Source: a candidate division WWE3 bacterium (GTDB lineage Bacteria > Patescibacteriota > 4484-211 > JAGQKX01). Taken from it: a DNA stretch of 9,567 nt. The translations under genes were made by a program, and so were the position numbers. Shown piece by piece: positions 1 through 5,843 of the stretch. The notes under the pieces are model-generated. The model was not told the origin of the DNA. It did no database searches and saw nothing but the letters and a program-made list of their open reading frames with translations. The stretch is taken from NCBI GenBank assembly GCA_020429905.1, contig JAGQKX010000021.1, forward strand, positions 1-9,567, given 5' to 3'. Every line of letters begins with the position of its first letter. Position 1 is the first letter of the stretch.

Positions 1-1
1 A

Positions 2-358
2 AACCTAGAGAAAATTGAAGACTTTATCTCAGGTTGGCAAAAGGAAGGTATAGTTTATGGAAAACCTGTTGGTATTGCTCTTGCGAGCAATGGAACGATT
101 TACGTTTCCGATGATCAAGCTGGTGCTATTTATAAATTTAGCCCTAGTACTAATCAAACACTAACAAAAAACTGTATGGTCACGGGATGCAGTGGTCAAA
201 TTTGTTCGGATCAGGAGGTAATGACAACTTGCGAATACCGGGAAACATATGGCTGCTACGACCAGGCTTCCTGTGAATATAATGAAATCACCGATCAGTG
301 TGAATGGACCATGACGCCTGAACTTTCTCAATGTCTCCAAAATACAAATACTGAATAA
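2..358 (+). CDS. C-terminal part of a PQQ-type sugar (sorbosone/glucose) dehydrogenase-like protein with an eight-cysteine tail
   Basis: The frame is open from the left edge and stops at TAA 356-358, so only the last 118 residues are seen and the start lies outside the window. The segment with KPVGIALASNGTIYVSDD followed by AGAIYKF matches the last blade of soluble PQQ-dependent sugar dehydrogenases (sorbosone/aldose dehydrogenase beta-propellers). These oxidise sugars outside the cytoplasm in known family members. About 15 residues later comes a compact tail with eight cysteines (NC, GC, IC, TC, GC, SC, QC, QC) ending in a W-x-x-TPELSQCL pattern. This resembles the eight-cysteine-cluster domain found at the end of some bacterial secreted proteins. 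The cysteines would suit four disulfides and an extracytoplasmic location (inference). The gene converges on the cyclase gene, with only 3 bp between the two stop codons. Substrate and cofactor cannot be confirmed, because the catalytic part is missing. Confidence 0.75.
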   Translation, partial: NLEKIEDFISGWQKEGIVYGKPVGIALASNGTIYVSDDQAGAIYKFSPSTNQTLTKNCMVTGCSGQICSDQEVMTTCEYRETYGCYDQASCEYNEITDQCEWTMTPELSQCLQNTNTE

Positions 359-361
359 TTT

Positions 362-1003
362 TTAGTAATTATCGATCAGAATCACTCGAGAGGGGGAACC
401 ATCGAGATTTTTGAGTTTCAATGGCAGGGCTATGAGGTCGTATTTCTTCGGGACTACGTTTTTTAGAATCAAACCTTCAATAATCACGATTTCCTTACTG
501 AGCAACGAATTGTGAGGGCGAATATCAGGTCCATGAAACTTTTTTACAGAAAGGTAGTCAACTCCAACCAAGGCTACTTGTTTTTCAGCCAAATAGTCAG
601 CGGCGTCACCATCAATGTAAATAAAAGATTCGTTAAATGTCTCCCAGGTGTCTACAGAATTTTGTGTTTTAAACAGAAGACGCTCACCAGAGATAATATT
701 AAATGGTTCTAAATCCGCTACCATTATTTTTTCCTCTACAGATGTGAGATCTAATACCCGGCAGACCCCAATACAAGAGCTTAAAGAAACGGTATCAACA
801 CCACGACCATTTTCAAACGCATGTGCTGGTGCATCAAAATGCGTTCCAGTATGAGAATCGAAGGTAATTGTGGTGCTTGTTGTATCCTGGTACCGAGAGC
901 TATTAAAGACAACTTCATGACTTCCCGGGTATAGGACCATTCCAGGAAATATCGGAGCAGACACGTCAATAATTTTTTTGGGATCAAGCTGTTCTAAATT
1001 CAT
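362..1003 (-). CDS. Cyclase-family (kynurenine formamidase-like) metal-dependent hydrolase
   Basis: The 213-residue protein has the usual length and layout of the putative cyclase/KynB family (PF04199). The hallmark metal site is intact: H51-T-G-T-H55-F-D57-A-P59-A-H61. The second conserved block follows: G-V-D149-Y-L-S152, then H164 before N-S-LL and E176 in IIEGL. Known members hydrolyse amides, lactams or related bonds (kynurenine formamidase, isatin hydrolase) in the cytoplasm; no signal peptide is visible. The ATG at 1003-1001 overlaps the TGA of the upstream ROK kinase gene in an ATGA, so the two are probably translationally coupled. It is the last gene of the operon and ends 3 bp from the opposing dehydrogenase gene. 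No tryptophan-degradation gene is nearby, so formamidase activity is not supported by context. A role on a sugar lactone is possible but unproven. The family call is firm; the substrate is unknown. Confidence 0.87.
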   Translation of the reverse strand: MNLEQLDPKKIIDVSAPIFPGMVLYPGSHEVVFNSSRYQDTTSTTITFDSHTGTHFDAPAHAFENGRGVDTVSLSSCIGVCRVLDLTSVEEKIMVADLEPFNIISGERLLFKTQNSVDTWETFNESFIYIDGDAADYLAEKQVALVGVDYLSVKKFHGPDIRPHNSLLSKEIVIIEGLILKNVVPKKYDLIALPLKLKNLDGSPSRVILIDNY

Positions 1004-1842
1004 GATTTACTTTTGATTAGCGCAAGTGCTCCCATTAATCCACATTTATCGCCAAGAACTGATTTGCGAATCACCGGTGCATCGCTAAAAATATATAACA
1101 CCTCTTCTAACTTTTGGCTGATGTTTTCTACTGAAAGCGTATCACTATTAATTAATCCACCACCAAGAACCACGACGTCTGGAGACCAGTGAACAATGGT
1201 GTTGTTTAGACCATAGGCTATGACTGTTTCCATAGATTTCCACATTTTTTCATCCTCCAGATCTTCTGGTTCTGCATTGTAACGATGTTTAATTGAATTT
1301 CCTGAAGCATATTTTTCAAGCGTGCCAAACTGAGCATCAGCAAAGGTAGATTTATCAAAATCGATATATTGATGTCCCGGCTCAAACCCGTAACTATTAT
1401 GATCTATTTTTTTATTTACAATTCTCACTCCGCCAATACCGGTACTGATCGTCATATACGCCACAATTTCGTATCCCTGGCCCGCACCATAGACAGCCTC
1501 TCCAAGTCCAGCTAACGCAGCATCATTATGAAGATAGATTGGAACTTCAAGCACCTTTTTAAGTTCAGGAACAAACGGTCTATTATTCCAGGCAGTCAGA
1601 TTAGGAGCATTACTAATTCCCGTTCTATCTCGGGTGATCGGACCGGGCAACCCTCCTGCCGCAGCTGTAATGACGGCTCCCGCTTTCATCTCATTAATAT
1701 AGGTACTGATTGTAGCTATTGCTTCATCGAAGTTTTGGGGAGTAGGCAAAATACGCTCATTGATAATGTCCTCTTGATGAGAGATGGCCAATCGCATTTT
1801 TGTTCCGCCGATATCAAAAAGAAAAAACATAATTTTGGCCAC
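1000..1842 (-). CDS. ROK-family sugar kinase, probable glucokinase
   Basis: The ROK (repressor/ORF/kinase) fold is clear. The N-terminal phosphate loop is DIGGTK (10-15), the catalytic site is LHNDAALAGLGEA with Asp107, the second phosphate loop is STGIGG (133-138), and E154-P-G-H157 is the conserved sugar/zinc-contacting motif. VVVLGGGL and GDKCGLMGAL close the C-terminal lobe. No helix-turn-helix precedes it, so it is a kinase and not a NagC/XylR-type repressor. The usual CxCGxxGCxE zinc loop has lost its three cysteines (F167, D169, T174 at the aligned places), while H157, G173 and E176 remain. Glucose is the likely substrate because pgi, gnd and zwf lie upstream in the same operon; fructose, mannose or another hexose is possible. 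The GTG at 1842-1840 is 9 bp after the pgi stop; an internal ATG at 1830 (MFFLFDIGGTK) is an equally plausible start. Neither has a Shine-Dalgarno sequence. Confidence 0.9.
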   Translation of the reverse strand: MAKIMFFLFDIGGTKMRLAISHQEDIINERILPTPQNFDEAIATISTYINEMKAGAVITAAAGGLPGPITRDRTGISNAPNLTAWNNRPFVPELKKVLEVPIYLHNDAALAGLGEAVYGAGQGYEIVAYMTISTGIGGVRIVNKKIDHNSYGFEPGHQYIDFDKSTFADAQFGTLEKYASGNSIKHRYNAEPEDLEDEKMWKSMETVIAYGLNNTIVHWSPDVVVLGGGLINSDTLSVENISQKLEEVLYIFSDAPVIRKSVLGDKCGLMGALALIKSKS

Positions 1843-1851
1843 TCATCTAGA

Positions 1852-3180
1852 CTAGGATGTATGACTGTTGAGGATTCGTTTTGTTTCAACCTTATATGAC
1901 TCCACATTGGGTTTTTCAAAAACGTTTATGTTGAGCAGCGCGCCTAAATACATCATTTCGAACATCTTATATTGCATGAATGAGCCAAGCTCAAACAAAG
2001 ACACTTCCTCGAGTTGTATTTCCATAAAAGGTAATTCCTGGTTTTGATACGCAATTTTGACTCCTTGGAGGATTGCCCACATGATTTCTCCAGCTGAGGC
2101 ATCTTTGATTTCTGGAATAATTTGTTCTAATGGTGGATTATTTTCTAAAATAACATTTTGATTAATCTCATGGTTTTCTCTGCTTGAGATAAACGTGGTG
2201 ATTTTATTTCTTGGTCCTCCGAGGTAAAGCTGCAATACAGAATGCAGATCTACAGATCCGAGAGAAATACTTGGGGTAATACCAGTATGAACAATCTTAC
2301 CGTCTAGCGTTGACTCTTTCCCATTACTTTCACCCATAAGCTGTCTGTACCATTTTCCGAGTGATTCAAGTTCTGGGTGAAAGAAGAAATTATCACTGAT
2401 CACTTTGCCCTCGTTGAAATGACTAAATAATATAGCAGCTGACTGCAGAGCAGGATTTGTGGCAATATTAGAATCGAGACACATCATTCTTGACGATTTT
2501 GCCCCATCAAGAAATTCTTTAGTCTCAATTCCGGCTAATCTTAGAGGAATAAGACCATTAGCCGAAAATATCGAATATCGGTCTCCGATAATCTCCGGGA
2601 CAGATATCGTACGTAGATTAAGCTTTTGGGCCTGTTTGGTTAATTCAGTTTCTGTTCCAGAGGTAACAATAATACGATCCGAATATGCTTCTAACGGTAA
2701 AACATCCAGGATCGCTCTCGTATTAAAAATTGTTTCGGCCGTAACTCCAGATTTACTAATGATATTTATGGCTAATTCTTCTGGTTCTTCTATGGAGCGC
2801 TGGAGCAATTGTTGGGTCTTAATAATAAAAAGAGGGTCATTTGTATCTAGATAAATAATTTTGGGTGTACGCTCCGGCTCAAGTAAGTCGTAATATCCAT
2901 AGATTGCATCATAAATAGCTTTAGAACCAAGATTAGCTCCACCGATTCCAATAACCAAAATATATTTCAGCTTGGAGTAATCAAAATTGGTTAATAAATC
3001 GTTAATCTGCTTCTGGTAGCGTGAATCAATACTGAGATTGACAGATCCTTCTGCCTCTCCATACAAATCAGTTGAACCTGCCACCTGATTAAGGCGATCA
3101 ACATAGGAATCAATTGTTTTCGAGATTTTGGTGAGGTCTTCTAATGTGAGTTGGCTTGTGTTTTCGTATTTAAGTTTCAT
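1852..3180 (-). CDS. pgi: Glucose-6-phosphate isomerase
   Basis: This cytoplasmic enzyme interconverts glucose-6-phosphate and fructose-6-phosphate. The 442-residue length fits the shorter bacterial class (Bacillus-type, about 450 residues). Visible motifs in order: GIGGANLG (78-85); the phosphate-binding SKSGVTAET (142-150); GDRYSIFSANGL (199-210); LGKWYRQLMGES with the catalytic Glu284 followed by NGKE; GSVDLHS with catalytic His313; and PNVESYK with Lys430 at the position of the ring-opening/C-terminal signature lysine. All catalytic residues of the family appear present, so it should be active. Its ATG is 17 bp after the gnd stop and its TAG is 9 bp before the ROK kinase start, which places it in the middle of the operon. 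The region before the ATG is AT-rich with no Shine-Dalgarno sequence. It would let carbon from 6-phosphogluconate/pentose metabolism and glycolytic intermediates exchange through the kinase product. Confidence 0.96.
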   Translation of the reverse strand: MKLKYENTSQLTLEDLTKISKTIDSYVDRLNQVAGSTDLYGEAEGSVNLSIDSRYQKQINDLLTNFDYSKLKYILVIGIGGANLGSKAIYDAIYGYYDLLEPERTPKIIYLDTNDPLFIIKTQQLLQRSIEEPEELAINIISKSGVTAETIFNTRAILDVLPLEAYSDRIIVTSGTETELTKQAQKLNLRTISVPEIIGDRYSIFSANGLIPLRLAGIETKEFLDGAKSSRMMCLDSNIATNPALQSAAILFSHFNEGKVISDNFFFHPELESLGKWYRQLMGESNGKESTLDGKIVHTGITPSISLGSVDLHSVLQLYLGGPRNKITTFISSRENHEINQNVILENNPPLEQIIPEIKDASAGEIMWAILQGVKIAYQNQELPFMEIQLEEVSLFELGSFMQYKMFEMMYLGALLNINVFEKPNVESYKVETKRILNSHTS

Positions 3181-3197
3181 CTATTTTGTATTGTAAC

Positions 3198-4139
3198 CTA
3201 TTCAGGATGAGTTACACTATGCCCACCGAACATGTTACGCAATGCATTAATTATCTTGCCCTGATAGTTGGGTGTTTCACGGCTGTATTGGCGCGCGTCT
3301 AGAGACTCTGCAATGACTCGATCTCTGATACCAAGTTCTTGGGCGGTCTGGTGCGTCCATTCAGCCTCACTATTTCCAACTTGCCCTGCACCACCTCCAC
3401 CTTGGCCCGCTGATCCAGGAATCGTTTCTAAGTCTGTACCAAAAGACTGAAATGCTTCTTCCATCCATTGTGTCAGCCGAGATTCAATCACACTTCCATG
3501 GTTATAAATACTAGTAACGTTAAGCAGATCAAGTTTATAGTCGGGAACAGACCGCATGATATCAAAGCCCTCAGCGATTGATTGCATCATTCCGTATTCA
3601 ATTGCATTATGAACCATTTTGACGAAATGGCCTGCACCATAGCCTTCAAAAAAAGCGTAGCCATTTTTTACTGATATATCTTTGAATAGTTCTTCAAGCT
3701 CATCAAAAACGTCTTGCAACCCGCCAACCATGAGACAGGCCCCATTTCTGGCACCAGCTGGTCCACCAGAAACACCGGCATCGAGAAACCGTAGTTCTTT
3801 TTTGGTGAGAGTATTAGCCCGATGGATCGTCTCTTTATAATAAGAGTTACCGCCATCAATAATAGTATCGCCAGGCTTCAGCAAAGCGGTCAATTGCTCT
3901 ATCGTTTCATCAACTGCAGATCCAGCCGAGACCATTAACCAAATAATTCTTGGAGCAGGAAGTGAAGTAACAAATTCATTCAAGCTATACGTCGGTACAA
4001 AACCATGCACATCACTCAGCGACTTCGTTTTGTCTTCACTGCGGTTATAACCCACAACTTGCCACCCCTTGTCGGAAAGTTGCTGCGCGAGTCCCGCACC
4101 CATTTTGCCTAAACCGATTATGCCTATTTGCTTTTGCAT
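3198..4139 (-). CDS. gnd: 6-phosphogluconate dehydrogenase, decarboxylating, short (GntZ/YqeC-like) type
   Basis: The enzyme oxidatively decarboxylates 6-phosphogluconate to ribulose-5-phosphate. At 313 residues it belongs to the short class (about 300 residues), not the ~470-residue E. coli class. Seen in order: Rossmann GLGKMG (9-14) and YNRS (31-34) at the end of the second strand; IDGGNS (94-99); substrate loop DAGVSGGPAGARNG (120-133); and the catalytic K174-M-V-H-N178-A-I-E181-YGMMQ. FGGHSV near the end is typical of the short class. Where relatives usually carry an SGEGRWT-like turn, this protein has a longer glycine-rich stretch (242-256) followed by NSEAEWT, which is unusual. The short class is often NAD-dependent, but the cofactor is not decided here. 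The ATG is 8 bp after the zwf stop, so transcription with zwf is near certain. No Shine-Dalgarno sequence is visible. Confidence 0.94.
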   Translation of the reverse strand: MQKQIGIIGLGKMGAGLAQQLSDKGWQVVGYNRSEDKTKSLSDVHGFVPTYSLNEFVTSLPAPRIIWLMVSAGSAVDETIEQLTALLKPGDTIIDGGNSYYKETIHRANTLTKKELRFLDAGVSGGPAGARNGACLMVGGLQDVFDELEELFKDISVKNGYAFFEGYGAGHFVKMVHNAIEYGMMQSIAEGFDIMRSVPDYKLDLLNVTSIYNHGSVIESRLTQWMEEAFQSFGTDLETIPGSAGQGGGGAGQVGNSEAEWTHQTAQELGIRDRVIAESLDARQYSRETPNYQGKIINALRNMFGGHSVTHPE

Positions 4140-4147
4140 ATCTATTG

Positions 4148-5596
4148 CTAACCCTCATTTAAGATCTCATCAGAATCAGGGTTATACAAGTGTAACGGTA
4201 CCACATCATTATTCCATGCATCAATAATGGGATCGATAATTTTCCACATAGATTCAATCTCGCCCGTACTCACAAATCGAGATTGATCGCCAGTAAAACA
4301 ATCCAGCAGCACTTGCTCGTATTCATTAATATGTAATTTTTCGTCATACACGTCGTGAATATTAAAACTAAACAATTCGTCGGTTAGGGTGTATTTGAGA
4401 GAGGGCGGTTTTGCCATGAATGAGATCGAAATGCCTTCAGGCTCGGAAAGAGAAAAGGTGACTCTATTTTTGAGATGGCCCATCTCAACCGGACAGAGGC
4501 ATGGGTCAGGGTGTTTGTAGGTTACCACGGCGCCTTTACGAGCGGTTCCCATACGTTTACCTGCCTCAATAATAATCGGTATATTTTCCCAGCGTCTATC
4601 TTTCAGGTTGAGTTGGAGTTTAAAGTACGTCTCAGTCTGAGAATCATGAGCAACTCCATCAATATCACGGAATCCAACATATTGGCCACGCTTCGTAAAT
4701 TGGACGATTTCTTCTTCAGATAGTACGGAAATGTGTTTAAAAAGTTCCATCCTTTTGTTACGAAGATCATGCGCTTGAAGGCTTTCAGGTCTATCCATCG
4801 TTAATAAAGAAAGTACCTGTAAAAGGTGATTTGCGCCTACATCACGCAGCGCACCGACAGAATCGAAAAAAGCACCTCGGTTTTCCACTCCGGCACTTTC
4901 TAATAAACGTATATGAATTGATTCAATATGTTTATTATCCCAGGAAGGTTCGAAAATAGAATTTGAAAACCTAAACGCGATAATATTTTGGTTTACTTCT
5001 TTATCTAAATAATGATCGATGCGGAATATCTGTTCTTCTTTATATGATTTCAAAAGAAATGAGTCTAACTCTTTTGCGGTTTGAAGATTACTCCCAAAGG
5101 GTTTTTCGATGAGCAATCGTGTCCAGCCGGTGACGGTGCTGCAAGGAATATTGAGGCCTACTGCGGCTAGATTTTGGGCAATATTTTTGAAGAGGGAAGG
5201 TGAAACAGAAAAATAAAATAATTTATTACTGCAGATACCCCATGAATCTTCAATAGCGACAATCTTTTTTTTCAAAGCAATGAACGTATCCACCTCGTTT
5301 GCATTTCCAATAACATACGAAAAATGCTGAGAAAACGTTTCAGCCAAGGATTCATCAACCCACTTTCGATTTATTTTTATCGAATCGATCACATGTGATT
5401 GTAAATCTCCGTCAGTCCATTCTGAACGGGCGAAACCTAATACAGACAGATTTTCTGGAAGTAAGTTTTTCTGAAAGAGATCAAAGAGAGCGGGAATAAC
5501 TAACCGTGCCGAAAGGTCTCCAGTAACCCCGAAAAGCGTCAGAATCGTTGGTGACATAACGGGTGATAATTCAGTCTCCATGCAGTCTATTATCAT
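4148..5596 (-). CDS. zwf: Glucose-6-phosphate 1-dehydrogenase
   Basis: This is the first enzyme of the oxidative pentose phosphate pathway, making 6-phosphogluconolactone and reduced nicotinamide cofactor. The 482-residue length is normal for the family. The N-terminal dinucleotide loop is FGVTGDLSAR (22-31). The conserved EKPFG has Lys165, and the signature RIDHYLDKE (192-200) has substrate contacts Asp194/His195 and Lys199; it carries Asp198 where most relatives have Gly. DVGANHLLQ holds the catalytic His257. The C-terminal part has INEYEQVLLDCFTGD and IESMWKIIDPIIDAW, typical of the family. It is the first gene of the minus-strand operon and lies divergent from the giant surface protein. 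The ATG at 5596 gives 21 residues before the dinucleotide loop; ATGs at 5581 (METEL) and 5557 (MSPTIL) are also possible and nearer the usual N-terminus. None has a Shine-Dalgarno sequence. Confidence 0.95.
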   Translation of the reverse strand: MIIDCMETELSPVMSPTILTLFGVTGDLSARLVIPALFDLFQKNLLPENLSVLGFARSEWTDGDLQSHVIDSIKINRKWVDESLAETFSQHFSYVIGNANEVDTFIALKKKIVAIEDSWGICSNKLFYFSVSPSLFKNIAQNLAAVGLNIPCSTVTGWTRLLIEKPFGSNLQTAKELDSFLLKSYKEEQIFRIDHYLDKEVNQNIIAFRFSNSIFEPSWDNKHIESIHIRLLESAGVENRGAFFDSVGALRDVGANHLLQVLSLLTMDRPESLQAHDLRNKRMELFKHISVLSEEEIVQFTKRGQYVGFRDIDGVAHDSQTETYFKLQLNLKDRRWENIPIIIEAGKRMGTARKGAVVTYKHPDPCLCPVEMGHLKNRVTFSLSEPEGISISFMAKPPSLKYTLTDELFSFNIHDVYDEKLHINEYEQVLLDCFTGDQSRFVSTGEIESMWKIIDPIIDAWNNDVVPLHLYNPDSDEILNEG

Positions 5597-5635
5597 GCAA
5601 GTCTATTTAGTTGTACAACCCTGAGTTTTCTTTCT

Positions 5636-5649
5636 ATTGCCTTGGCAAT
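5636..5649. repeat. Inverted repeat, possible operator between divergent genes
   Basis: ATTGCC and GGCAAT are perfect 6-bp inverted arms separated by TT. The dyad overlaps the proposed -35 of the plus-strand promoter and lies 40-53 bp upstream of the zwf start, so a dimeric regulator bound here could affect both directions. The symmetry is seen directly; the regulatory role is inferred. The regulator is not encoded in the window. Confidence 0.4.
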
Positions 5650-5666
5650 CGGGCATGCGTTATATT
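5637..5666 (+). promoter_or_regulatory. Possible sigma-70-type promoter for the giant surface protein
   Basis: TTGCCT (5637-5642) lies 18 bp before TATATT (5661-5666), matching the -35/-10 consensus at 4 of 6 and 5 of 6 positions. Initiation would fall near 5673, leaving a leader of only about 15 nt before ATG 5688 with no Shine-Dalgarno sequence. This is a pattern match only, in AT-rich DNA. Confidence 0.3.
5659..5664 (-). promoter_or_regulatory. Possible -10 element for the zwf operon
   Basis: On the minus strand this reads TATAAC, a 5-of-6 match to the -10 consensus, and would start a leader of about 55 nt before zwf. It overlaps the proposed plus-strand -10, so the two promoters would compete. 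No good -35 hexamer is found at normal spacing: a TTGTTA lies only 11 bp upstream. The call is therefore weak. Confidence 0.2.
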
Positions 5667-5687
5667 TTAAGTATCTAACAATAGCAT

Positions 5688-5843
5688 ATGCCACCAAAAT
5701 TTCTGCGCTCTCTTTTTATGCGGAAGATCGTCATCGCCGAATGGGAATTAAATATCATGGCGATATTTATTTTATTGGTCGGTGTTGTTGCTGGTTCTCT
5801 TTTCACCTTATCTCATTTTTTCCCAAAAATTTTTGCCGCTGGG
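5688..5843 (+). other. N-terminal membrane anchor or signal peptide of the giant protein
   Basis: Residues 1-52 have a positively charged N-terminus (K4, R7, R12, K13), then an uninterrupted hydrophobic stretch of about 19 residues (IMAIFILLVG onward), then SHFFPK and IFAAG. The positive-inside pattern predicts that the rest of the protein lies outside the cell. Cleavage after one of the Ala residues at 50-51 is possible but the -3 position is not ideal, so a retained N-terminal anchor is equally likely. Confidence 0.65.

Larger units (their letters stand above)
5597..5687. promoter_or_regulatory. Divergent intergenic region between zwf operon and giant surface-protein gene
   Basis: This 91-bp gap is the only real intergenic space in the window and must hold the start signals for both transcription units, unless either is part of a longer transcript. 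It is AT-rich on the right (5661-5687) and contains the inverted repeat at 5636-5649 plus promoter-like hexamers. In-frame stops at 5676-5678 and 5682-5684 limit the upstream extent of the surface-protein frame, so ATG 5688 is its earliest ATG. Confidence 0.7.

Noticed and set aside
176..358. Stand-alone 60-residue Cys-rich secreted peptide starting at ATG 176
   Set aside because: The same frame is open to the left edge and encodes a recognisable propeller end, so this is the C-terminal tail of a larger protein.
355..372. AT-only inverted repeat ATAATT/AATTAT across the convergent gene ends as a terminator
   Set aside because: Six A/T pairs give a very weak stem, with no following T-run on the plus strand and no GC core. 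It is more likely a chance feature of AT-rich DNA.
1528..1899. 123-codon plus-strand frame opposite the ROK kinase
   Set aside because: It is antisense to a gene with complete kinase motifs, and no start signal or protein family is recognisable.
2459..2854. 131-codon plus-strand frame opposite pgi
   Set aside because: It lies antisense inside a gene with all catalytic motifs, and its translation has no recognisable motif. It is a shadow frame.
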